From Anaeropeptidivorans aminofermentans (lineage in GTDB: Bacteria; Bacillota; Clostridia; Lachnospirales; UBA5962): a stretch of DNA of 64,000 nt. The translations under genes and the position numbers were made by a program. Below are positions 51,974 through 60,636 of the stretch, piece after piece. The first letter of the stretch is position 1. Every line of letters begins with the position of its first letter. The stretch lies in NCBI RefSeq assembly GCF_940670685.1, contig NZ_OW711693.1:1674001-1738000 (forward strand), given 5' to 3'. Below the pieces are notes generated by a model. The model saw only the letters and a program-made list of their open reading frames with translations. It did no database searches and was not told where the DNA came from.

Positions 51974-52675
51974 ATGAAGATATTTGCTTTAAAGGTTCTA
52001 AGTCTTATATTTGGGCTTTTTTTATGTGCCGTTTCCATTGTTATGAGTATTAATGCCGATTTGGGTATGGCACCGTGGGATTTATTCCATACGGGGGTAT
52101 CCATACATACAGGCCTTACGTTAGGGCAGGTTACAATATGCTTTTCCATTATTATTATATTAATAGACGTATTTGCCCTGAAAGTTAAAATTGGCCTTTC
52201 AACAATTATAAATATGTTTTCAATAGGGTTATTTGTAGATTTGGTAAATACTCTTAATTTTGTTCCCCACCAAACAGGGATAGCAAGTTATGTTCAATTT
52301 TTTGCTTCTATGGTGGTATACTCCTTTGGGCTTTATTTTTATATTGGTGTTGGCCTTGGAGCAGGCCCAAGAGACAGCATGTTTATCGGCCTTTGCAGAA
52401 AATACAATAAATCTACCCGTGTAGTAAAAACCGCTATAGAATCTGTAGTATTTATTCTCGGCGTTATTTTAGGTGCTAAATACGGAATAGGAACTGCTAT
52501 TTTTGCCTTTTGCACAGGCCCCATAATGCAGTTTATTTATAAAAAAATTAATTTTAATATAAGCGGAATAGAGCATGTTTATATTGATGAAACAATAAAA
52601 ATGATTAAAAATAAGGAAATGCCTTTTGAGGTGAAGCTTTCGGAAATCATTATTCATGGGGAGCAGAAGGCTTAA
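51974..52675 (+). CDS. YczE/YitT-type integral membrane protein
   Basis: A 233-residue protein with about five hydrophobic segments. IVMSINADLGMAPWDLFHTG and VGLGAGPRDSMFIGLCRKY are the duplicated GxGPxD-like motifs of the YczE family. A cytoplasmic tail of about 50 residues follows the last membrane segment. AGCTGGAGG precedes ATG 51974. Function is unknown; homologues are found as membrane proteins of unclear transport role. Confidence 0.88.
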   Translation: MKIFALKVLSLIFGLFLCAVSIVMSINADLGMAPWDLFHTGVSIHTGLTLGQVTICFSIIIILIDVFALKVKIGLSTIINMFSIGLFVDLVNTLNFVPHQTGIASYVQFFASMVVYSFGLYFYIGVGLGAGPRDSMFIGLCRKYNKSTRVVKTAIESVVFILGVILGAKYGIGTAIFAFCTGPIMQFIYKKINFNISGIEHVYIDETIKMIKNKEMPFEVKLSEIIIHGEQKA

Positions 52676-52680
52676 TACCG

Positions 52681-52717
52681 CATAAATTTGCAGTGTTTCT
52701 CTGCAAACTTATACGAA
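52681..52717. repeat. Small hairpin repeat family E, copy 1
   Basis: CATAAATTTGCAG..CTGCAAACTTATACG forms a stem of about 13 bp and is similar to 63880-63917 (shared GCAGTGTTT.TCTG and TTATACGAAT). No gene. Confidence 0.55.
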
Positions 52718-52779
52718 TAGCATCAGACGCACATTGATGTATCATACACATCCACATTCTAAGATAAGGCAGGTAGGAA

Positions 52780-53262
52780 ATGAATATAAGAACGGCTGTT
52801 ATGGAAGATTTAGAAAGTATAACGAAAGTGGAAGCTGCATGCTTTCCTAAAGAAGAAGCGGCTACCTCAAGTGATTTTGAAAAAAGGCTAAGGGTATATC
52901 CTGAGTATTTCTGGCTTTTAGAAGACGGCGGAAAAATAATAGGCTTTATAAACGGCATGGTTACAGATGAGCCTTTTATCCGGGACGAAATGTTTAAAGA
53001 CGCCTCTTTACATAACAAAAATGGTATGTGGCAAACTATATTCGGCGTAAATACCATACCTGAATACAGAAGAAAAGGCTATGCCGCAATGCTGATGGAG
53101 AAAGTTATTTCCGATGCCAAGGCCCAAGGAAGAAAAGGCTGTGTGCTTACATGCAAGGATAAGCTTATCCATTATTATGAGAAATTCGGCTATGTAAATG
53201 AAGGCATTTCAAGCTCTGCCCACGGGGGAGCCGTATGGTATGATATGAGGCTTACATTTTAG
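52780..53262 (+). CDS. GNAT-family N-acetyltransferase
   Basis: A 160-residue acetyltransferase. The start MNIRTAVMEDLESITKVEAA and the acetyl-CoA loop TIPEYRRKGYAAMLMEKVI are typical, and KFGYVNEGISSSAHGG near the C-terminus recalls arylalkylamine-type or serotonin-type N-acetyltransferases. AGGCAGGT lies before ATG 52780. Substrate unknown. Confidence 0.88.
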   Translation: MNIRTAVMEDLESITKVEAACFPKEEAATSSDFEKRLRVYPEYFWLLEDGGKIIGFINGMVTDEPFIRDEMFKDASLHNKNGMWQTIFGVNTIPEYRRKGYAAMLMEKVISDAKAQGRKGCVLTCKDKLIHYYEKFGYVNEGISSSAHGGAVWYDMRLTF

Positions 53263-53266
53263 TTCA

Positions 53267-53336
53267 TATAGTAAATTTCTCATAAAGAGGTAACAAAAGT
53301 TTATTTATTAGAGAATAAAATATATATTTATATAGT
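53267..53336. repeat. Dispersed repeat family B, copy 7 (truncated)
   Basis: Starts TATAGTAAATTTCTCATAAAG, includes GTAACAAAAG, then loses the right half; a TATAGTAAAA end is found where the terminator begins. Confidence 0.65.
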
Positions 53337-53371
53337 AAAAGCCGCCTTTTTATTTAAAAAGGCGGCTTTTT
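53337..53371. terminator. Bidirectional terminator after the GNAT gene
   Basis: AAAAGCCGCCTTTTTA pairs perfectly with TAAAAAGGCGGCTTTT, with T residues after. Confidence 0.9.
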
Positions 53372-53430
53372 GAAGGAAGTGAAATGTAACATGTGGTTTG
53401 GAATATTCTTAATAACCTTGTTTTTATTGT

Positions 53431-53486
53431 TATAGTAAATTTCTTATAAAGAAGTAACAAAACTTATTTACTTTAAATTTACTATA
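53431..53486. repeat. Dispersed repeat family B, copy 8 (minimal form)
   Basis: A 56-base copy with TATAGTAAATTTCTTATAAA and TTTAAATTTACTATA ends but nearly no interior, as if internally deleted. Confidence 0.8.
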
Positions 53487-53650
53487 ATAGATTTAAATAC
53501 CATAAAGCGGCTATGGCTTGAAAGCGCTGCTGGCTTTCTTCGTATATTTTTAAAAATAATTTGTATAAAAGGGTATTGTAAATTTAAAGGTATAATAAAC
53601 TTTTATATTTCAAGCGGTTGTTCTTTATGTTTTTATATAGGATTAGGCAC

Positions 53651-53780
53651 TATAGTAAATTTCACAGAAGGAAGCAATAAAAATCTATTTTTCATAAACG
53701 GCTTAAACATATAGAATCGCTATGTTTAAGCCATTCAAAATATACGATTTTTATTATTGTTTAATTTGAAATTTCCTATA
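53651..53780. repeat. Dispersed repeat family B (subtype II), copy 9
   Basis: TATAGTAAATTTCACAGAAGG to GAAATTTCCTATA, with stem GGCTTAAACATA..TATGTTTAAGCC; reverse complement of copy 6. Confidence 0.85.
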
Positions 53781-53838
53781 AGCTGTGAAAATGAATTAGA
53801 CGTATAAACTGATGAATTTCCTATTGATAATTGAATTA

Positions 53839-53972
53839 TATAGTAAACTTCTTTTAAAGAAGTAGCAAAACCTATTCACCATAGACCCCAAATACGGATT
53901 TCCTTCGGAAATGGTATCTTGAATTTATGTGAATACACGATTTTGTTTCTGTTTAACTTTATATTTACCATA
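53839..53972. repeat. Dispersed repeat family B, copy 10
   Basis: TATAGTAAACTTCTTTTAAAG to ATATTTACCATA with TTTCCTTCGGAAA inside. Shortly after, a 22-bp tandem duplication occupies 53985-54006 and 54007-54028. The rest of the 780-base gap 53263-54042 holds no gene. Confidence 0.85.
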
Positions 53973-54042
53973 ATTTCTAAAATATTGGAAAGGAATGTAT
54001 TTAATGTTGGAAAGGAATGTATTTAATGTCGGATATTTTTAA

Positions 54043-54831
54043 TTAGCTTGCTTTAAGCTCAAGACGAAGCCTGTCGGCTATAAGGGCGATAAATTCACTG
54101 TTTGTAGGTTTGCCTTTATGGGTATTTACGGTATAGCCGAATATCTTATCTATAGCGTCAACTTTTCCACGGCTCCATGCAACCTCTATAGCGTGGCGTA
54201 TGGCTCTTTCAACCCTGCTGGGGGTTGTACTGCATTTTTTAGCGATGGAAGGATAAAGTTCCTTTGTTATGTAATTAAGTACGTCGATATCGTTAACAGC
54301 CATCATAATAGCTTCACGCATATAATGGTATCCCCTGATATGTGCTGGAACCCCTATCTCATGCAGAATATTTGTGACTCTTGATTCAAGAGAAACAGCG
54401 CTTGAAAAAGGATTTGCAGCGGAAGGGCTGCTAAGGACCTTAGACGATGGCATTGACTTAAGATGACGAATTCTGCTTACGATGGATTCAAGGTCGAAAG
54501 GCTTTACTATATAGTAATCTGCGCCAAGGTCTATGGCTTTTTGGGTTATTCTTTCCTGGCTCATAGCTGAAAGAATAATACATATAGGCATACCGGGCCT
54601 ATTTGGCTTGTCCAGCTTTTCAAGTACTCCAAGACCGTCAAGTCGGGGCATAATACCGTCGATTATTGCAACATCAGGTTTAAGACACATTATCTTTTCA
54701 TAGGTCTCTATTCCGTCGTGAGCAATGCCTACAACCTCCATATCATCGAACTGATGAAAGAAATTATTCATAATATCACAAAAGTCTTTGTTGTCATCTG
54801 CCAATAAAATACTTATCTTACCATTACTCAT
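54043..54831 (-). CDS. spo0A: Stage 0 sporulation protein A
   Basis: A 262-residue response regulator, the master switch of sporulation. Receiver: acidic pair in [10 protein letters not shown], phospho-Asp in [13 protein letters not shown], Lys in YYIVKPFD. The effector domain carries [18 protein letters not shown] and the recognition helix [18 protein letters not shown], nearly invariant in Spo0A. AGGGATAAGG precedes ATG 54831. Its promoter contains a 0A-box-like site. It is flanked by a repeat cluster and the CYTH gene. Confidence 0.97.
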   Translation of the reverse strand: MSNGKISILLADDNKDFCDIMNNFFHQFDDMEVVGIAHDGIETYEKIMCLKPDVAIIDGIMPRLDGLGVLEKLDKPNRPGMPICIILSAMSQERITQKAIDLGADYYIVKPFDLESIVSRIRHLKSMPSSKVLSSPSAANPFSSAVSLESRVTNILHEIGVPAHIRGYHYMREAIMMAVNDIDVLNYITKELYPSIAKKCSTTPSRVERAIRHAIEVAWSRGKVDAIDKIFGYTVNTHKGKPTNSEFIALIADRLRLELKAS

Positions 54832-54962
54832 CCTTATCCCTCCAAATAGTATTTAAGTTAAGCAAATTAGTTATTATTGCAAAATATGGTAATAATTACC
54901 ATTTATGTTGATTATAATATAATGCCAAACATTATGCAATAGTGTTTTATCCCTACAAATAA

Positions 54963-54991
54963 ACAGTATTCGACAAATGAACAAATGTCAA
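54963..54991 (-). promoter_or_regulatory. spo0A promoter with overlapping 0A box
   Basis: Minus strand TTGACA (complement of 54986-54991), 17-base spacer, TACTGT (complement of 54963-54968). TGTCGAA, the Spo0A-binding consensus, lies at 54969-54975 between the two elements, so Spo0A could regulate its own promoter. Confidence 0.6.
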
Positions 54992-55070
54992 TAGTACAAA
55001 TGGTATAAAATATTGTAAAACAATTAGAATTTACTGAACTTTAAATAAAATTAGAAAAATAAGGCATCTT

Positions 55071-55535
55071 TTATATTTTTATATCATTAAGTCTGTTTCT
55101 GGCAATGTTTCCATTTTTATATCTATGGTCGAAAGTGACTTCCTCTGCGAACCATTCAGGCGGAATAAACGCCTCTGAAGCTTCTACGGATTCAAATTCC
55201 ACCTCTACGGTTCTAAGGGGTTCCAGGTCGTTTTTATACACATCTAGTTCCGCTGTAAGCCCGTTTTCTAAGGGAATGAGATATCTTATTTTTTCAACGG
55301 GATAGGATTCTATTTTTTTCCAAAGATTTTCAAAGGATTCATGGCTTATGGGAAGCTCAAATTCTTCTCTTTCTAAAAGACCTGAAGATTTCACTGTGAG
55401 AAAATATGAATCATTTTGCTTTCTTAAGCGTATTGTAGGGGAAAAAGAGATATATCCCTGAATGATATCAAGTGCTTTAAAGCCTTGAAGATCAGGAGCC
55501 GAACTTTTAATTAGGTATTTCCTTTCTATTTCCAT
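55071..55535 (-). CDS. CYTH-domain protein
   Basis: A 154-residue protein with the CYTH opening MEIERKYLI, then charged strands (TIRLRKQNDSYFLTVKS, REEFELPIS, VEVEFESVEASEAF) that form the family tunnel and bind a nucleotide or triphosphate with metal ions. Homologues are triphosphatases or class IV adenylate cyclases; bacterial stand-alone forms are often tripolyphosphatases. AGGTGA precedes ATG 55535. With ppx and ppk elsewhere in the window a polyphosphate role is conceivable. Confidence 0.87.
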   Translation of the reverse strand: MEIERKYLIKSSAPDLQGFKALDIIQGYISFSPTIRLRKQNDSYFLTVKSSGLLEREEFELPISHESFENLWKKIESYPVEKIRYLIPLENGLTAELDVYKNDLEPLRTVEVEFESVEASEAFIPPEWFAEEVTFDHRYKNGNIARNRLNDIKI

Positions 55536-55752
55536 AATTCACCTCATAAAATTTTTTGAGTATATTTTACAAATTTGTCAATAATTTATTATAGGACCTT
55601 TTTGTTCTGAAAAGCAAGAAGGCCTCATATAAATATTCTATGAACAGGAAACAAGCTTCCTGTAGGAGCTTTAAATTATTATTTTATAGTATCCAAATTA
55701 ATTATTTTTATATTAAAAATTTGATTATAATGCCTTTAAGGGGTGGAATAAA

Positions 55753-56253
55753 ATGGATAGAAAACCGGTACGAAGAAAGCCAAGGCCAACCACAGCTAAA
55801 AAAAGGAAAAAAACAAATAGATATGCAGCAGCCAGAGGATATTCTTTAAGTGAGGCTATTATTATTCAAAGCATGATTTGCGGAGTAATACTGCTGTTTT
55901 TTCTTATACTCAATTTATTTAATATGCCTTTTACCAATAATATAAAAAACGGAGTTAAAACAGCCATAAAAAGTAATATTTCAGAAGACGGCCTAGAGGA
56001 ATCAAAAGGCATGCTGGCTACGGCAGGAGGGGGTATTACAAGCTATATAAAGAATATTTTCGGAATAGAAGAAAAAAATAAAAATAATGATAAAGATCAT
56101 ACTACAGAAAATGTTTTTTTGAATACAGGTACGCCTTCCGACAGTAATCTGAGAATAGACGAGGATATATTAAAGCAGATGAGCACAGAGGAAAATGCTT
56201 TATTACCGGAGGCAGTTGATACGCAAAAAAAATCCACGGTTCCATTGAATTAA
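55753..56253 (+). CDS. M23 peptidase (SpoIIQ-like), N-terminal part before a frameshift
   Basis: This 166-residue frame begins with a basic stretch (RKPVRRKPRPTTAKKRKKTN), then one membrane segment (IIQSMICGVILLFFLIL) and a low-complexity linker. It ends soon after an A8 tract at 56225-56232. The following frame (GSIELKQRANGTYIKD and on) flows directly into the M23 domain encoded downstream, so both are halves of one gene of about 330 residues. A -1 shift, or one extra A, restores the full protein. Single-pass topology plus an LytM domain fits SpoIIQ or a similar cell-envelope peptidase. Sequencing error in the homopolymer is possible. Confidence 0.75.
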   Translation: MDRKPVRRKPRPTTAKKRKKTNRYAAARGYSLSEAIIIQSMICGVILLFFLILNLFNMPFTNNIKNGVKTAIKSNISEDGLEESKGMLATAGGGITSYIKNIFGIEEKNKNNDKDHTTENVFLNTGTPSDSNLRIDEDILKQMSTEENALLPEAVDTQKKSTVPLN

Positions 56254-56318
56254 AGCAGCGTGCCAATGGAACCTATATAAAAGATATTTATCTGGATAGC
56301 TATACTCAAACCGAGGAC

Positions 56319-56747
56319 ATGTATAAATGGATTAACCCTTTGACTGGCATTATAACATCGGGCTTCGGGGAGAGAATCAATCCTGTGTTAAATAAAAAAG
56401 AGCTGCACAACGGAATAGACATTGCCGCAGATGAGGGGACAGGCGTTCTTGCCGTTCAAAACGGAACGGTTACAAGAATTTACAGGTCTTCCACCTATGG
56501 AAACGCAATGGAATATAAAACAGACAACGGATACGATGTAATGTATGCCCATTTAAAGAAAGTTCTTGTAAAAGAAGGAGACAGAGTAGAAAAGGGCCAG
56601 ATCGTTGCCCTTTCAGGAAAAACAGGCCTTGTTACAGGCCCCCATCTTCACTATACGCTTATAAAGGACGGAAAGCTGATTGATCCTATTACCTTTGTAG
56701 AGCTTCCCTATACTGCTGATGTCAAAGCAAACCTTACGAAGAAATAA
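56319..56747 (+). CDS. M23 peptidase domain, C-terminal part of the frameshifted gene
   Basis: LytM/M23 metallopeptidase domain: ITSGFGERINPVLNKKELHN, HNGIDIAADEGTG with the zinc ligands His and Asp, GDRVEKGQIVALSGKTG, and the HLH motif in TGPHLHYTL. All zinc ligands are present, so the domain looks catalytically competent. The frame of this domain is open upstream to about 56226, where it meets the N-terminal half at the A8 tract; ATG 56319 is only the first internal Met and has no good ribosome site. It most likely acts on peptidoglycan during sporulation or growth. Confidence 0.8.
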   Translation: MYKWINPLTGIITSGFGERINPVLNKKELHNGIDIAADEGTGVLAVQNGTVTRIYRSSTYGNAMEYKTDNGYDVMYAHLKKVLVKEGDRVEKGQIVALSGKTGLVTGPHLHYTLIKDGKLIDPITFVELPYTADVKANLTKK

Positions 56748-56770
56748 TTTGAATACCCATAAAATTTTTC

Positions 56771-56800
56771 AAAGCCGCATAAACGGCTTTTTTTATTTTA
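56771..56800 (+). terminator. Terminator after the M23 gene
   Basis: AAAGCCG (56771-56777) pairs with CGGCTTT (56784-56790), followed by a T tract. Confidence 0.85.
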
Positions 56801-56993
56801 GGCTTATTAAAAGGTCAAGGTTATAATTAATAAATAGGAGAATTTAAGAGTTTTTAGTTTTTTTAAAGAAATAGGGAAGGTTTGAAAGTGAAGAGACAAT
56901 ATGCTATAATTATAAAAATTCTCAAAGAAGAATTTCCATGGATTTATATTGGTTAATTGAAAAAAGACACAAATTATAGATTCTATAGTCAAT

Positions 56994-57152
56994 TTGCTTT
57001 TATACCTTGTAAATTTTAGCTTTAGAGGATATAAAACAAAAAGCAATAAGAATTTTTACCCGCAAAATACTTTAAGATTAGAATGCCGTAAACGGCATTT
57101 TAATCCAGTCCGGATTTTTTTCTGTTTCATTTGACAATGCTGAATTCAAGTA
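56994..57152. repeat. Dispersed repeat family A, copy 3
   Basis: Begins TATAGTCAATTTGC and ends ATTCAAGTA; matches copies 1 and 2 in GCAAAATACT, CGGCATTTTAATCCAGTC and CATTTGACAATGCT. It occupies most of the 478-base gap between the M23 and MscS genes. Confidence 0.8.
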
Positions 57153-57225
57153 GAAATTCTTTTTCAAATAAGCCTTTCTATGCTTCATAAATCTTTTCAG
57201 GCTTTTTAATATAAAGGAGATTCCG

Positions 57226-58098
57226 ATGAGTTACTATTTTTCCACTTTTGCAATTGCAGAAAAGCTTGGCTTAAAGGGCTTTTTATTTGATTATGAAAAG
57301 CTTGAAGTAGTGCTTTTTAAGCTGCTTTATGTTGTATTAAGCATAATCATCGCTGTTATTTGCATAGGCCTTTCTAAAAGTCTTGTAAAAAAGCTTATAA
57401 AGCCTGTAAAGCTCAGAGACGGTACAATTATTTCTGAAAAAAGGGCCAATACCCTCCAGTCTGTTTTAGAAAGCTTTTTTAAATATATTATATATTTTAT
57501 AGCTGCCTATATGATTCTTTCAGAGATAAGCAATTCAAGGATAAACTCTGTTTTTAACGCTATTGCCGCCGCTGCGGGGGTTGCTGTGGGTCTTGGTGCC
57601 CAAAACCTTATAAAAGACGTTATAGCAGGCCTTTTCATTATATTTGAAGGCCAGCTTTCTCTTGGGGATATGGTTGAAATTGAGTCGAAAATGGGTATTG
57701 TTGAGTCTATAGGGCTTAGAAATATAAGAATTAAGGCTTTTACGGGAGAAATCCATATGATACCGAACGGCTCTATTGGTATCGTTACCAACTGGCAAAA
57801 AACTACCGCTGTAAGCTTTATAAAAATATATGTTCCTTATGATGAAAATATAGGGAAGGTTTTCGACGCAATCAATATAGAGCTTGATATGATAGGCGAT
57901 AACGGCATAGACGGCCTTGTTTCAAGGCCGAATCTTCTTGGCATCGGAGATTTATCCGAAACTAATGTACAGATTAGTATCAGTGCCGAATCAGCTACTG
58001 CTAAGCGCTTTTCCGTTGAAAGAGAAATAAGGCTTAGGATTAAAAAGCGCTTCGAAGAGGAAAATATAAAAGTGCCTTATAAATTTGGAGGAAAATAA
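57226..58098 (+). CDS. MscS-family mechanosensitive channel
   Basis: A 290-residue small-conductance mechanosensitive channel. An N-terminal membrane region (LLYVVLSIIIAVICIGLSKS), the pore-lining segment AAAAGVAVGLGAQNLIKDVI and the beta domain VGQLSLGDMVEIESKMG-type block (here GQLSLGDMVEIES) are seen, with HMIPNGSIGIVTNW closing. It opens under hypo-osmotic stress. AAAGGAG precedes ATG 57226; its stop overlaps the radical-SAM gene (TAATG). Confidence 0.93.
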   Translation: MSYYFSTFAIAEKLGLKGFLFDYEKLEVVLFKLLYVVLSIIIAVICIGLSKSLVKKLIKPVKLRDGTIISEKRANTLQSVLESFFKYIIYFIAAYMILSEISNSRINSVFNAIAAAAGVAVGLGAQNLIKDVIAGLFIIFEGQLSLGDMVEIESKMGIVESIGLRNIRIKAFTGEIHMIPNGSIGIVTNWQKTTAVSFIKIYVPYDENIGKVFDAINIELDMIGDNGIDGLVSRPNLLGIGDLSETNVQISISAESATAKRFSVEREIRLRIKKRFEEENIKVPYKFGGK

Positions 58099-59936
58099 TG
58101 ACAATACCTGAAGAAATACTGCTGCGGGTTACGAAGCCTGCACGATATATAGGCGGAGAAATCAATATGGTAAAGAAGAACCCTGAAAATGTGGATATTC
58201 GCTTTGCTTTTTGTTTCCCCGATGTATATGAAATTGGCATGAGCCATCTTGGTTTAGAAATTCTCTATTATTTTTTTAACAGACGTGAAGACACATACTG
58301 TGAAAGGGTTTTTGCCCCATGGACAGATATGGAAGAAATTATGCGTGAAGAGAAAATACCTCTTTTTACCCTTGAAAGCTTCGACCCTTTAAATAAATTT
58401 GATTTTATAGGCTTTACGTTGCAGTATGAAATGAGCTATACAAATTTAATTAATATGCTTGATTTGGCTGGAATCCCCATTCTCTCAAAAGACAGGAAAG
58501 GCAAGGATTATCCCATCATATGCGCCGGAGGACCCTGCGCCTATAATCCGGAGCCCCTTGCGGATATCGTAGATTTTTTCTATATCGGTGAAGGGGAAGC
58601 AGGCCTTGACAAGGTTCTTGATTTATACAAGAAAAACAAGAAAAATAACGGCGGAAGGGAAAAATTTCTCGAAAGCATTTTGGACTGCGGCGGTATCTAT
58701 GTGCCTGAATTTTATGATGTGGAATATGATGAAACGGGAGAAATAAAATCCTTTAAGCCTAATCATGAAAAAGCCCCTGAAAAAATAATGAAACTAATCG
58801 TAAAGGATATGGATAATGTTTTTTATCCTGAACGGCAGCTTGTTCCTCTTATAGAAACAGTACACAGCAGAGCCGCCCTTGAAATATTCAGAGGCTGTAT
58901 CAGAGGGTGCAGATTCTGTCAGGCCGGGTTCGTATACAGGCCCGTAAGAGAAAAATCCTGGGACAAGCTTATGGAAAAAGCCAACACCCTCATAGAAAAT
59001 ACAGGCCATGAGGAAATTTCTCTGATTTCTTTAAGTACAAGCGACTATACAGGTTTTGCCCCTCTTGCCACAGGGCTTATTAATGAATTTACAGACAAGA
59101 AGGTGAATATTTCTTTGCCTTCCTTGAGAATAGATGCTTTTAATCTTGACATTATGAATAAGGTTCAGGAAGTAAGAAAATCAAGCCTTACATTTGCCCC
59201 AGAAGCAGGTACCCAAAGACTTCGAGACATCATCAACAAAGGTCTTACGGAAGAAGAAATCCTGGAAGGGGCAAAGCTTGCCTTTGAAGGCGGCTGGAAC
59301 AGGGTTAAGCTTTATTTTATGATGGGGCTCCCCGGTGAAACTTATAATGATATTGAAGGCATTGCAAAGCTTGCGGAAAGCATTGCGGATAAATATTATG
59401 AAATGCCAAAGGAAAACAGAAGCCAGCCTGTAAGCCTTGTTTTAAGCACGGCTTGTTTTGTTCCGAAGCCTTTTACGCCCTTTCAATGGGAAGGGCAGAA
59501 CACCTATCAAGAGTTTATGGAGAAACAGCGTTTTCTTAAAAGTAAAATTTCCAGAAAGCAAATCAGATATAATTACCATGACGCTTATTTAAGCGTATTG
59601 GAAGGCGTTATTGCCAGAGGTGACAGAAGGGTTTCAAAGCTTATTATAAGGGCTTGGGAGCTTGGTGCGAGGTTCGACGGCTGGACGGATTTATTTAAGC
59701 CTGAACTGTGGGAGCAGGCTTTTAAGGATACGGGAATTTCCATAGATTTTTATTCTACAAGGCAGAGAAGCACAGACGAGATTCTTCCATGGGATCATTT
59801 AGACATCGGCGTATCCAAGGCCTTTTTCAAAAGAGAGCTTGAAAACAGCAGGAATGAAAAAGTAACATTAAATTGCAGGGCCGATTGCAGCGGCTGCGGA
59901 GCGGCATTATTCGGCGGAGGTGTCTGCTATGAATAA
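58098..59936 (+). CDS. B12-binding-type radical SAM protein (TIGR03960-like)
   Basis: A 612-residue protein with an N-terminal region resembling a cobalamin-binding domain (FPDVYEIGMSHLGLEIL) and a radical-SAM core with the CxxxCxxC cluster in GCIRGCRFCQAGFVYRP. Near the C-terminus a Cys-rich cluster, CRADCSGCGAALFGGGVC, may bind a second cluster. Firmicutes often place it in this same order with DUF2344 and RNase G; its reaction is unknown. It overlaps the previous and next genes, implying coupled translation. Confidence 0.92.
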   Translation: MTIPEEILLRVTKPARYIGGEINMVKKNPENVDIRFAFCFPDVYEIGMSHLGLEILYYFFNRREDTYCERVFAPWTDMEEIMREEKIPLFTLESFDPLNKFDFIGFTLQYEMSYTNLINMLDLAGIPILSKDRKGKDYPIICAGGPCAYNPEPLADIVDFFYIGEGEAGLDKVLDLYKKNKKNNGGREKFLESILDCGGIYVPEFYDVEYDETGEIKSFKPNHEKAPEKIMKLIVKDMDNVFYPERQLVPLIETVHSRAALEIFRGCIRGCRFCQAGFVYRPVREKSWDKLMEKANTLIENTGHEEISLISLSTSDYTGFAPLATGLINEFTDKKVNISLPSLRIDAFNLDIMNKVQEVRKSSLTFAPEAGTQRLRDIINKGLTEEEILEGAKLAFEGGWNRVKLYFMMGLPGETYNDIEGIAKLAESIADKYYEMPKENRSQPVSLVLSTACFVPKPFTPFQWEGQNTYQEFMEKQRFLKSKISRKQIRYNYHDAYLSVLEGVIARGDRRVSKLIIRAWELGARFDGWTDLFKPELWEQAFKDTGISIDFYSTRQRSTDEILPWDHLDIGVSKAFFKRELENSRNEKVTLNCRADCSGCGAALFGGGVCYE

Positions 59937-60612
59937 TGAAAATATAAAGTACAGGCTTAAATTTGAGAAAATAATGCGTCTTAAATTTATAGGTCATCTT
60001 GATTTGCTGGATATATTTCAAAGGACTATCAATAGAGCAGGGCTTCCCATAGCTTATTCTCAAGGGTTTAATCCTCATCAGCTAATGTCCTTTGCCCTTC
60101 CCTTAACCTTAGGCTTTGAAGGAAGGGGAGAATATATTGATATTGAACTTACAGAAGAAAGAGATACGTCCATCATAAAAGAAAGCCTTAATAAATCCTT
60201 CCCGGAAGGCCTTTTAATAATTTCTGCAAGAAAGCTTGAAAAAGGTGAAAAATCCGGTGCCTCTCTTACAGAAGGCGCATTATATGATGTTATTGTGCCG
60301 GAGGATTTTAAAATTACGCAAAAGGATATTGACGGCTTTTTAAACCTTAAAGAAATAAAAATCATGAAAAAAGGCAAAAAAAAGACCGTGGAAGAAGATA
60401 TACGCCCTGACATTTATGAAATTAAATTCTTTGACGAAGAAAGGCAAAGGATTCAAATGCTCATAAGCCAAGGCTCCATGAGGAATGTAAAGCCTGAGGC
60501 TGTTATGACGGAAATATGCAAATTTGTGGGCAGAGAATTTATCTTCCATAAATACAAATTTATAAGGCTTGAGCTTCTGAAAAGAACGGATTCGGGCTTT
60601 GCAGCCCTGTAG
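59929..60612 (+). CDS. DUF2344 / TIGR03936 radical-SAM-associated protein
   Basis: A 227-residue protein with the family opening LKFEKIMRLKFIGHLDLLD, then FQRTINRAGLPIAYSQGFNP and MSFALPLTLGFEGRGEYIDI. ATG 59929 is preferred over GTG 59920, because GGAGG is eight bases before it. It overlaps the radical-SAM gene by eight bases and is presumably its partner in tRNA or translation-linked metabolism, though this is not established. Confidence 0.92.
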   Translation: MNNENIKYRLKFEKIMRLKFIGHLDLLDIFQRTINRAGLPIAYSQGFNPHQLMSFALPLTLGFEGRGEYIDIELTEERDTSIIKESLNKSFPEGLLIISARKLEKGEKSGASLTEGALYDVIVPEDFKITQKDIDGFLNLKEIKIMKKGKKKTVEEDIRPDIYEIKFFDEERQRIQMLISQGSMRNVKPEAVMTEICKFVGREFIFHKYKFIRLELLKRTDSGFAAL

Positions 60613-60636
60613 GAAATAAAATTTGCGGAGATTTAT

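Noticed and set aside
55640-55849. 69-codon frame overlapping the start of the M23 gene
   Set aside because: A different frame with no ribosome site; the frame from 55753 has one and shows a sensible membrane segment.
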